From: Chryseobacterium sp.
GTDB taxonomy: Bacteria > Bacteroidota > Bacteroidia > Flavobacteriales > Weeksellaceae
Direction of reading: 5' to 3'
NCBI GenBank assembly: GCA_003852805.1
Contig: RDDY01000317.1
Coordinates: 1 to 9,193, forward strand
Length of the DNA stretch: 9,193 bases
The notes under the pieces were generated by a model that was not told the origin of the DNA, searched no databases, and saw only the letters and a program-made list of their open reading frames with translations. The stretch's first letter is position 1; each line of letters begins with the position of its first letter. Positions 1-6,284 of the stretch are shown one piece after another. Both the position numbers and the translations under genes were made by a program.

Positions 1-636
1 CTTTCGGCGTTTGGCGGCAGCCTTGCGTTAATGTTTTTATTGCTTGCTTATTCGCGGATTTTTTCTGATAAAACTTATCTGATTATTTTCGGCTTTCTCA
101 TCTCGGCATTGGCCGGTGCCGTTATTAGCATTTTGCAAGTGTATGCCCAAAGCGAATCGTTGAAATCCTACGTTCTCTGGTCATTTGGTTCCAACGGACA
201 ACTCGGCGATAACGAGGTTATCATTCTTTTAAGCCTTGTGGTTACCGGATTGGTTCTCTCGTTCAAAAGTATCAAACCCCTGATAGGAAGTTCATTGGGT
301 TCATCTTACGCGGTTTCATTGGGAATCGATACGCGGCGAATGGAGCTTCTCATAATCCTTGCGTCATCTTTACTAAGCGGTGCCGTTACGGCTTTTCTCG
401 GGCCGATATTGTTCGTCGGTATCATTGTGCCGCATTTCTGCCGGATGCTGTGGAACGCTTCTCAACTATGGCACCAGTGGATATTGAATCTGCTGTTCGG
501 CAGCAGTCTGATGTTGCTGTTTTCTATTATCTCAGAGAAAACGGCTCTGCCGCTCAACATTATTTCGTCTCTGTTCGGCGTGCCCGTGATCTTGGTTATA
601 CTTGTTCGTCAAAACCGAAACCGATATGCGCAGTGA
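1..636 (+). CDS. FecCD-family ABC transporter permease (5' end outside window)
   Basis: This is the C-terminal 211 residues of an inner-membrane permease that imports iron-siderophore, heme or cobalamin-type complexes with a periplasmic binding protein and an ATPase. The reading frame is open from base 1, so the ATG at 31 is internal. Family members have about 330-350 residues, so roughly 120-140 N-terminal residues are missing. The family hallmark GPILFVGIIVPHFCR lies near 403-447, followed by a typical last pair of hydrophobic helices and a short basic tail (RQNRNRYAQ). Several hydrophobic segments fit a polytopic protein. Its stop overlaps the start of the ATPase gene by 11 bp, which indicates translational coupling in one operon. 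The substrate cannot be told from this fragment. Confidence 0.93.
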   Translation, partial: LSAFGGSLALMFLLLAYSRIFSDKTYLIIFGFLISALAGAVISILQVYAQSESLKSYVLWSFGSNGQLGDNEVIILLSLVVTGLVLSFKSIKPLIGSSLGSSYAVSLGIDTRRMELLIILASSLLSGAVTAFLGPILFVGIIVPHFCRMLWNASQLWHQWILNLLFGSSLMLLFSIISEKTALPLNIISSLFGVPVILVILVRQNRNRYAQ

Positions 637-1543
637 AGTAATATTGGAACTGAAGGGTGCTGACATCGGTTACCAATCTCCGTTGATCGAAGACGCTAAT
701 GCTTTCTTGAAAAGCGGCGAAGTAACCTTGCTTACGGGCGATAACGGTACGGGCAAGTCGACTTTGATTCGGACGATACTCGGACAGCAAAAACTTCTCG
801 CGGGCGAAATATTTCTTGACGGGAAAAACAAATCGCTGTTGACGGCTGCCGACATCGCACATAAAATAGCGGTGGTGTTCTCGCGCTCGACCGTTCCTGC
901 TCACTACACCGTAACCGATTTAATCTCGCTGGGAAGATTTATCCATTATCCGTATTACTTTCGGCTCAACGAAAAAGACAAACGCTTTGTGAAAGAGGTT
1001 ATAGAGCGTCTGCAGCTGCAAGACCTTCGCAACACACCTCTGCAACAATTATCCGACGGCAATCTGCAAAAAGCTTACATCGGCAGAGCCATAGTTCAAG
1101 ATACGCCCATAATCATCTTGGACGAACCCACCACCCATTTGGACGACATCAACAAACAAAGGATACTGAATCTCCTGTACGATTTGGCAACCCTCGACGC
1201 CAAAGCCATTTTGTTCTCGTCCCACGATAAAGCACCGGCCATCCGCATCAGCCACCATGCGTGGACCATTAAAAACGGATCATTGCAATCTGCACTGCCC
1301 GAAGATCTATCAGCGCACAATCTCGACACGGTACCCAAAAATGTTCAAAGGTTGCCGACGGTGAACGCTTCGGATTTCGACCGACAACTTCTGTACGGAG
1401 CGCTGCAAAAGCAAATCGGTCAAGATCTCAGCAATTTTCATATCTCACGCCAAAGCGATTTTTGGCTTTTGAAACGAGATCATCTCGAATATCAATTCTC
1501 TAACATTTCTGCATTAATCGCTTTCTTAAAAGAAAACATTTAG
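626..1543 (+). CDS. ABC transporter ATP-binding protein, iron-complex importer type
   Basis: This is the cytoplasmic ATPase that would drive the FecCD permease encoded just upstream. With the ATG at 626 it has 305 residues. A TTG at 602 in the same frame would overlap the permease by 35 bp and is less likely. Walker A is GDNGTGKST (residues 38-46), the ABC signature is the variant LSDGN (142-146), Walker B is IIILDEP (162-168) with D166 and E167, and the switch histidine is H200 in SSHD. The Q-loop region reads VVFSRST with no glutamine at the usual place. The core ends near residue 221, and about 85 further residues form a C-terminal tail of unknown role. FecE-type ATPases usually have about 250-260 residues, so this is a long variant. 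The ATPase assignment is secure; the substrate is not. Confidence 0.92.
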   Translation: MRSEVILELKGADIGYQSPLIEDANAFLKSGEVTLLTGDNGTGKSTLIRTILGQQKLLAGEIFLDGKNKSLLTAADIAHKIAVVFSRSTVPAHYTVTDLISLGRFIHYPYYFRLNEKDKRFVKEVIERLQLQDLRNTPLQQLSDGNLQKAYIGRAIVQDTPIIILDEPTTHLDDINKQRILNLLYDLATLDAKAILFSSHDKAPAIRISHHAWTIKNGSLQSALPEDLSAHNLDTVPKNVQRLPTVNASDFDRQLLYGALQKQIGQDLSNFHISRQSDFWLLKRDHLEYQFSNISALIAFLKENI

Positions 1544-1596
1544 GCGAAGCATAGCAAATAATACATTGGTTATCAACTGTATTGTCATCTTTTATT

Positions 1597-1622
1597 AAAA
1601 TACTATGCATGCATAGTATTTT
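1597..1622. promoter_or_regulatory. Perfect 26-nt palindrome, probable MarR operator
   Basis: The 26 bases are exactly self-complementary about the point 1609/1610, with central half-site ACTATGCA followed by TGCATAGT and an A/T run on each side. The site ends 4 bp before the -7 box at 1627-1634, so it covers the spacer and -33 region of the promoter. MarR-family dimers bind inverted repeats of about 16-20 bp placed like this, often autorepressing. I infer that the adjacent MarR protein binds here to repress the fad operon, perhaps released by an acyl-CoA or fatty acid. Confidence 0.65.
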
Positions 1623-1626
1623 TTTG

Positions 1627-1634
1627 TATATTTG
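1627..1634 (+). promoter_or_regulatory. Bacteroidota -7 promoter box TATATTTG
   Basis: TATATTTG matches the Bacteroidota housekeeping -7 consensus TAnnTTTG exactly. Transcription would start a few bases downstream, near 1638-1642, giving a 5' leader of about 15-20 nt before the MarR ATG. No clear -33 TTG is visible because the palindrome fills that region, so the promoter may be weak or regulator-dependent. The box also argues against the in-frame TTG at 1632 as a start codon. Confidence 0.6.
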
Positions 1635-1658
1635 TTAGAACGACGAACCGGAATGAAT

Positions 1659-2123
1659 ATGGAGAATAAAAAAGTTGAAAGTGTAGACCTGGTGTTGAAA
1701 TCTGCGTGGCTGGCCGTCTCACGAATGTATGCGGAACAAGCACAGATGCACAACTCTACTACCGTTCAGGCACTTACACTGTTGAAAATCGACCCGAAGA
1801 GCGGAACCCGAAGCACAAACCTCGGGCCCAAGATGGCCATAGAACCCACTTCCCTCACGCGCATCATAAAGCTGTTGGAAGACAACGGTTATATATATAA
1901 GGAAAAGAGCAGCACCGACCGGCGCGAGGTAATCATCAAACTGACAGAAAAAGGTTTGAGCTCTCGCAACATTTCAAAAGAAGCGGTGGAAAGTTTCAAC
2001 AAAACTGTGCTGGAAAAGGTTTCCGAAGAAAAAATGGAGATTTTCAAAGAAGTGATGAACGAGATTATCTCCATCGCCAATGACATGAATATTAAGAACA
2101 AAAAAAATCAAATCTCTCTATGA
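1659..2123 (+). CDS. MarR-family transcriptional regulator of the fad operon
   Basis: This encodes a 154-residue winged-helix DNA-binding protein, the usual MarR size of 140-160 residues. The recognition helix is near residues 63-79 (PTSLTRIIKLLEDNGYI). The wing carries the conserved DRR at 87-89 followed by VIIKLTEKG, and the flanking helices form the dimer interface. I chose the ATG at 1659; the ATG at 1653 adds two residues and is equally possible. The TTG at 1632 lies in the -7 box and is rejected. The stop overlaps the next ATG as ATGA (2120-2123), so regulator and fadN are translationally coupled. Position at the head of a beta-oxidation operon, next to a palindrome, suggests an autoregulating controller of fatty-acid degradation. 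The ligand is unknown. Confidence 0.9.
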   Translation: MENKKVESVDLVLKSAWLAVSRMYAEQAQMHNSTTVQALTLLKIDPKSGTRSTNLGPKMAIEPTSLTRIIKLLEDNGYIYKEKSSTDRREVIIKLTEKGLSSRNISKEAVESFNKTVLEKVSEEKMEIFKEVMNEIISIANDMNIKNKKNQISL

Positions 2124-4528
2124 AAAGAAGAATCAAACACGTTACGGTTCTCGGCTCAGGGATTATGGGCAGCGGCATTGCGGCACATTTCGCCAACATC
2201 GGCGTAGAAGTATTGATGCTGGATATTGTGCCTTTTGAGCTAACCGAAGCGGAAACCAAAAAAGGTCTCACAAAGGAAGACAAAGCGGTAAGAAACCGTA
2301 TAGCGACGGAAAACTTGGCCAAGCTCAAAAAGGCAAGTCCGGCTTTGCTGTACGCGCCAAAGTTTGCAGACCGCATCAGCGTCGGCAACTTTGACGATGA
2401 TATGGCAAAAATCAAGAATACGGATTGGATCATAGAAGTAGTCGTGGAGCGTCTCGACATCAAGAAGTCCGTTTACGAGCAGATTGAAAAACACCGTAAA
2501 CCCGGAACTTTGGTGTCGTCTAACACCTCGGGCATCCCGATCCACCTGTTGACTGAAGGCCGCAGCGACGATTTCAAGAAGCACTTTGCGGGCACGCACT
2601 TCTTCAACCCGGTGCGTTATCTGCAATTGCTGGAAATAATTCCTACACCGGACACCGACCCGGAAGTCGTGAAATTCTATATGGATTACGGCTCAAAGTT
2701 CTTGGGCAAAACCACGGTGGAAGCCAAGGACACGCCGGCGTTTATTGCCAACCGCATCGGGGTTTTCGGCATCATGAACCTTTTCCAAAACATCAAGAAA
2801 CTCGGATTGAACGTTTCCGATGTCGACAAACTGACGGGCCCTGTTATCGGGCGTCCTAAATCGGCAACCTTCCGTACGGCAGATGTCGTGGGCCTCGATA
2901 CCTTGGTGATGGTGGCGCAAGGCGTGCACCAAAGCGGCAGCGAGAAAGAGAAATACCTCGACCAGTTCGTCATGCCGGATTATATCGATTTTATGATGAA
3001 GAACAAATGGCTGGGTTCCAAAACCGAGCAGGGTTTCTTCAAGAAAGTAAAAGACGATCAAGGTAAATCTCAGATTCTGGGCTTAAACCTCGAAACCTTG
3101 GAATATGAACTTCAAGGAAAAGGCTCATTTCCTACGCTGGAAATGACGAAAACCATCGACCGACCGCTTGACCGTTTCAAGGTTCTCATCAGCGGAAAAG
3201 ATAAAGCAGCCGAGCTGTACCGCAAAATGTTGGGTGCGCTCTTTGCCTACTCTTCCGACAAAGTTCCTGAGATTTCCGATGAAATCTACAAGATTGACGA
3301 TGCGATGCGCGCCGGCTTTGGTTGGCAAAACGGTCCGTTTGAAATTTGGGATGCCGTCGGCGTGGAAAAAGGAATCGAGCTGGCGAAGGAAGCCGGATAC
3401 GACGTGGCCGATTGGGTAAAAGAGTTGGCGAAAAAAGACAAGGCTTCTTTTTATCAAGTTTCCGACGAGGGCAAAAAATCGTTCTTTGACGAAAAAGCAG
3501 ACAATTATAAAGCCATTCCCGGGCAGGATGCATTCATCATCCTTGACAACATCCGTAAAAACAAAACGCTCTGGAGCAACTCGGGTTCAGCGATTCAGGA
3601 TTTGGGCGACGGCATCATCAACTTTGAGATTCGCTCGAAAATGAACTCGTTGGGCGGCGAAGTTTTGGACGGTCTGAATCGTGCGATTGACTTGGCCGAA
3701 GAAAAATACGACGGTCTCGTCATCGCCAATCAAGGCGAGAACTTCTCCGTAGGCGCCAACCTCGCGATGATCCTGATGATGGCCATCGATCAAGACTGGG
3801 ACGACCTGAATATGGCCATTGCCTACTTCCAAAAAACCATGATGCGCGTCCGCTATTCCGCTATTCCGGTGGTGGTGGCACCGCATGGCCTGACGCTCGG
3901 CGGCGGCTGCGAGATGACAATGCACGCTGATAAAGTAGTAGCAGCGGCAGAGACCTATATCGGTCTGGTGGAATTCGGGGTGGGTGTTATTCCCGGCGGC
4001 GGCGGCTCCAAAGAGTTCACGCTGCGCACCATGAAGCAACTGCACAAGGACGATGTGAAAAATAACCGTCTGCGCGATGCATTCATGAACATTGCCATGG
4101 CAAAAGTGGCTACCTCCGCCTACGAAGCCTACGACATGGGAATCTTGCAAGAGGGAAAAGACTTGGTGGTGGTAAACAAGAACCGTCAGATTGCCGAAGC
4201 CAAGCGCAACGCACTTCTTATGGCAGAGCACGGCTACACCCAACCGATCCAAGAGAAAGTGAAAGTTCTGGGGCAAAACGCACTGGGTATGTTCTATGTA
4301 GGCACCGACCAAATGCTGACCGGCAACTACATTTCCGAACACGACAAGAAGATCGCCGATAAACTGGCGTATGTCATGGTCGGCGGATCGTTGTCAGAAG
4401 CTACGGAAGTCACCGAACAATACCTCCTCAACCTCGAGCGCGAAGCTTTCCTGCAACTTTGCGGCGAACGCAAAACGCTGGAAAGAATCCAACACATGCT
4501 TCAAAAAGGCAAACCGTTGAGGAATTAG
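2120..4528 (+). CDS. fadN: 3-hydroxyacyl-CoA dehydrogenase / enoyl-CoA hydratase fusion
   Basis: This bifunctional beta-oxidation enzyme (802 residues) hydrates trans-2-enoyl-CoA to 3-hydroxyacyl-CoA and oxidises that to 3-ketoacyl-CoA with NAD+. The dehydrogenase comes first: Rossmann motif GSGIMG (12-17), catalytic His160 in HFFNP, its partner Glu172 in LLEII, and the start of the helical domain at DTPAFIANR (204-212). A second helical repeat lies near 395-420 (AGFGWQNGPFEIWD). The crotonase-fold hydratase occupies roughly 490-700, with GGGCE and GVIPGGGGS; both catalytic glutamates, E598 and E618, are present 20 residues apart as in rat crotonase. Dehydrogenase-first order and length match Bacillus FadN (about 790 residues) rather than E. 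coli FadB, where the hydratase is N-terminal. It starts in an ATGA overlap with the MarR gene. Confidence 0.95.
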   Translation: MKRRIKHVTVLGSGIMGSGIAAHFANIGVEVLMLDIVPFELTEAETKKGLTKEDKAVRNRIATENLAKLKKASPALLYAPKFADRISVGNFDDDMAKIKNTDWIIEVVVERLDIKKSVYEQIEKHRKPGTLVSSNTSGIPIHLLTEGRSDDFKKHFAGTHFFNPVRYLQLLEIIPTPDTDPEVVKFYMDYGSKFLGKTTVEAKDTPAFIANRIGVFGIMNLFQNIKKLGLNVSDVDKLTGPVIGRPKSATFRTADVVGLDTLVMVAQGVHQSGSEKEKYLDQFVMPDYIDFMMKNKWLGSKTEQGFFKKVKDDQGKSQILGLNLETLEYELQGKGSFPTLEMTKTIDRPLDRFKVLISGKDKAAELYRKMLGALFAYSSDKVPEISDEIYKIDDAMRAGFGWQNGPFEIWDAVGVEKGIELAKEAGYDVADWVKELAKKDKASFYQVSDEGKKSFFDEKADNYKAIPGQDAFIILDNIRKNKTLWSNSGSAIQDLGDGIINFEIRSKMNSLGGEVLDGLNRAIDLAEEKYDGLVIANQGENFSVGANLAMILMMAIDQDWDDLNMAIAYFQKTMMRVRYSAIPVVVAPHGLTLGGGCEMTMHADKVVAAAETYIGLVEFGVGVIPGGGGSKEFTLRTMKQLHKDDVKNNRLRDAFMNIAMAKVATSAYEAYDMGILQEGKDLVVVNKNRQIAEAKRNALLMAEHGYTQPIQEKVKVLGQNALGMFYVGTDQMLTGNYISEHDKKIADKLAYVMVGGSLSEATEVTEQYLLNLEREAFLQLCGERKTLERIQHMLQKGKPLRN

Positions 4529-4530
4529 AA

Positions 4531-4579
4531 AATGTACTGTGTACGATGTACAGTGTACAATGTACCATGTGCTGTGTAT
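4531..4579 (+). repeat. Left heptad array, seven NNTGTAC units
   Basis: Exactly seven 7-bp units fill these 49 bases. TGTAC is perfect at 4533, 4540, 4547, 4554 and 4561. The two units nearest the gene have decayed to TGTGC (4568) and TGTAT (4575). The two bases between cores vary from unit to unit (AA, TG, GA, AG, AA, CA, TG). The GTAC core is itself palindromic, so the array can fold on itself or pair with the right array. Confidence 0.9.
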
Positions 4580-4607
4580 TAAGTAAGGAGTTAAAAGCAA
4601 CGAACCG

Positions 4608-4961
4608 ATGCATAATTTTAGAAGCTTAGAAGTCTGGCAAAAAGCGATGGAGTTGACCACTCTTTATTATAAATGCTCGCAAGCATTTCCCAAAGAGGAG
4701 CTTTTCGGACTGACTTCTCAATCTCGACGGAGTTTGATTTCGATCGCATCAAATATTGCAGAAGGTGCCGGCAGAAACAGCGACAAGCAATTCGCGCATT
4801 TTTTGGCCATTGCCTTGGGTTCGGCATTTGAATTTGAAACCCAACTGCAAATCGCCTTTAACTTGAACTACTTGGACGAAAGCATGTACACAACAATAAT
4901 TGAAAAGTCACGGCATATCCAGAATATGCTCAAAAAGCTTATTAATAACTACAACAAGTAA
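4608..4961 (+). CDS. Four-helix bundle protein (23S rRNA intervening-sequence protein family)
   Basis: This 117-residue protein belongs to the four-helix bundle family first seen encoded within intervening sequences of 23S rRNA genes. The family also includes the accessory protein Avd of diversity-generating retroelements. The opening FRSLEVWQKAMEL and the core RRSLISIASNIAEGAGRN are diagnostic, with conserved residues N, EG and R, followed by FAHFLAIALGSAFEFETQL. No catalytic motif, signal peptide or membrane segment is visible. The biochemical role of free-standing members is not established; a nucleic-acid-binding bundle is the usual idea. A Shine-Dalgarno-like TAAGGAG (4584-4590) lies 17 nt before the ATG, too far for normal spacing. 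The gene is co-oriented with the fad operon but has no metabolic link to it, and it sits between inverted heptad arrays, which marks it as a passenger. Confidence 0.9.
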   Translation: MHNFRSLEVWQKAMELTTLYYKCSQAFPKEELFGLTSQSRRSLISIASNIAEGAGRNSDKQFAHFLAIALGSAFEFETQLQIAFNLNYLDESMYTTIIEKSRHIQNMLKKLINNYNK

Positions 4962-4966
4962 CACCC

Positions 4967-4994
4967 GTACATTGTACAAGGTACACTGTACATT
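4967..4994 (+). repeat. Right heptad array, four GTACANN units
   Basis: Four perfect GTACA cores start at 4967, 4974, 4981 and 4988, exactly 7 bp apart, with variable dinucleotides TT, AG, CT and TT between them. This is the left array's NNTGTAC read on the opposite strand, so the two arrays face each other across the gene. The array begins 5 bp after the four-helix-bundle stop codon and ends 14 bp before the fadA start. Confidence 0.9.
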
Positions 4995-5008
4995 TTACCA
5001 CAAACAAA

Positions 5009-6187
5009 ATGAAAACAGCATATATCGTAAAAGGCTACCGCACGGCGGTGGGCAAAGCGCCGAAGGGGAGCCTGAGATTTACGCGGCCCGATGTGATGGC
5101 CGCCACGGTTATTGAAAAACTGATGGCCGATGTCCCCGAACTGGACAAAAACCGCATAGACGACCTTATCGTCGGTAACGCCATGCCCGAGGCTGAACAA
5201 GGCCTGAATGTGGCGCGTCTCATCTCATTGATGGGGCTGAACACCGACAAGGTTCCGGGCGTGACGGTCAACCGTTATTGCGCCTCGGGTTCGGAAGCCA
5301 TTGCTATTGCTACGGCAAAAATCCAGAGCGGCATGGCAGACTGCATCATCGCAGGTGGCGCCGAAAGTATGTCGTTCATCCCGATGGGCGGCTACAAGCC
5401 GGTGCCCGAAACGCAGGTAGCAAAAGAAAACCCCGATTATTATTGGGGAATGGGCTACACCGCCGAAGCAGTGGCGCAGCAGTACAATATCAGCCGCGAG
5501 GAGCAAGACGAATTCGCTTATCACTCCCACCAAAAGGCGCTGAAAGCAATTGCCGAAGGTAAATTCGACAATCAAATTGTTCCCATCGGTGTCGATTATA
5601 ATTTCTTGGATGAAAACGGAAAAGTACAAAACAAGAAATTTGCTTTCAAAGTGGACGAAGGTCCGCGTGGCGACACTTCGTTGGAAGGTTTGGCGCGACT
5701 GAAACCGGTCTTTACCATGGGCGGAACCGTCACGGCGGGCAACTCGTCTCAGATGTCCGACGGGGCGGCTTTCGTGATCGTCATGTCCGAAGAAATGGTG
5801 AAGGAGCTCAATCTGGAGCCGATTGCCCGACTGGTCTCCTACTCCGCTGCCGGTTTGGAACCGCGCATCATGGGCATGGGTCCGATTTACGCCATTCCGA
5901 AAGCGCTGAAGCAAGCGGGAATGCAACTGAAAGATATCGAACTGATAGAACTGAACGAAGCGTTCGCCTCCCAGTCGGTCGCCATTAAGAAAGAACTCGA
6001 CCTAAACCCCGATATCTTGAATGTGAACGGCGGCGCCATCGCTTTGGGCCACCCGCTGGGCTGCACCGGCGCCAAGCTGACGGTTCAACTTCTGGATGAA
6101 ATGAAACGCCGAGGCAATAAATACGGCATGGTCACCATGTGTGTGGGAACCGGCCAAGGCGCGGCTTCCGTCCTTGAACTTTTATAA
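5009..6187 (+). CDS. fadA: Acetyl-CoA C-acyltransferase (3-ketoacyl-CoA thiolase)
   Basis: This 392-residue enzyme cleaves 3-ketoacyl-CoA with CoA to acetyl-CoA and an acyl-CoA two carbons shorter, the last beta-oxidation step. The full thiolase catalytic set is visible: nucleophile Cys91 in NRYCASGSEA, His348 in GHPLGCTGA, and Cys378 in MCVGTGQGAA. NEAF, contributed by the C-terminal half, is also present (IELNEAFASQ). Length is normal for the family (about 390). The ATG at 5009 begins MKTAYIVKGYRTAVGK, a standard thiolase N-terminus, so the start is secure. The substrate channel of FadN feeds this enzyme in bacteria that form a trifunctional complex; whether these proteins associate cannot be seen. 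It is separated from fadN only by the repeat-flanked unit and from fadE by a heptad hairpin. An anabolic acetoacetyl-CoA thiolase is the alternative, made unlikely by context. Confidence 0.94.
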   Translation: MKTAYIVKGYRTAVGKAPKGSLRFTRPDVMAATVIEKLMADVPELDKNRIDDLIVGNAMPEAEQGLNVARLISLMGLNTDKVPGVTVNRYCASGSEAIAIATAKIQSGMADCIIAGGAESMSFIPMGGYKPVPETQVAKENPDYYWGMGYTAEAVAQQYNISREEQDEFAYHSHQKALKAIAEGKFDNQIVPIGVDYNFLDENGKVQNKKFAFKVDEGPRGDTSLEGLARLKPVFTMGGTVTAGNSSQMSDGAAFVIVMSEEMVKELNLEPIARLVSYSAAGLEPRIMGMGPIYAIPKALKQAGMQLKDIELIELNEAFASQSVAIKKELDLNPDILNVNGGAIALGHPLGCTGAKLTVQLLDEMKRRGNKYGMVTMCVGTGQGAASVLELL

Positions 6188-6190
6188 TAA

Positions 6191-6259
6191 TGTTGAGTTT
6201 TGAGGGTTGAGTTTTAAGTTGTGGCTCAACACTCAACACTTAAAACTTAAGACTTTAAA
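6191..6259. repeat. Gene-less heptad hairpin element between fadA and fadE
   Basis: Four 7-bp units of form NNTTRAG start at 6191, 6198, 6205 and 6212. After a 6-nt centre (6219-6224) come five inverted units starting at 6225, 6232, 6239, 6246 and 6253, form CTYAANN, the last one degenerate. The two halves can pair: for example 6207-6219 pairs with 6238-6250 over 13 bp with one G-T wobble. It begins 3 bp after the fadA stop. There is no ORF and no T-run as in an intrinsic terminator, so it may be a repeat element, an mRNA-stabilising structure or an attenuator. Confidence 0.75.
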
Positions 6260-6284
6260 TTAACACTAAAAACAAAATAATCAA

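Larger units (their letters stand above)
4529..4996 (+). mobile_element. 468-bp unit: inverted 7-bp repeat arrays around a four-helix-bundle gene
   Basis: The unit starts directly after the fadN stop with AAAATGTAC (4529-4537) and ends with its exact inverse GTACATTTT (4988-4996), 12 bp before the fadA ATG. Arrays of period 7 lie inside each end: NNTGTAC units on the left, GTACANN units on the right. Aligning the 30 outermost bases of each end as an inverted repeat gives 26 matches, with all four differences in the variable NN positions. The only gene inside is a four-helix-bundle protein. I see no target-site duplication, transposase or integrase. Removing the unit leaves a tight 12-bp fadN-fadA gap, typical of this operon, which suggests insertion. 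That it moves is inference. Confidence 0.6.

Noticed and set aside
602..625. TTG start for the ABC ATPase
   Set aside because: The ATG at 626 gives a normal N-terminus and a short 11-bp overlap with the permease stop.
1560..1583. Hairpin AATACA-TTG / CAA-TGTATT after the ABC ATPase gene as a terminator
   Set aside because: The stem is AT-rich, has a bulged C, and no T-run follows directly; at most a weak signal.
1632..1658. TTG start for the MarR gene
   Set aside because: The codon lies within the -7 promoter box and would precede the expected transcription start.
3587..4342. Open frame of 251 codons on the minus strand inside fadN
   Set aside because: It is antisense to the hydratase domain, its translation is His- and Val-rich without a recognisable motif, and the plus-strand gene is certain.
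4531..4994. CRISPR-like or transposon-type direct repeats
   Set aside because: Units are only 7 bp with 2-bp gaps, there are no spacers of CRISPR size, and no target-site duplication or transposase is visible.
6191..6259. Intrinsic terminator between fadA and fadE
   Set aside because: The stem is imperfect and AT-rich, and no T-run follows the right arm on the plus strand; fadE directly downstream has no visible promoter of its own.
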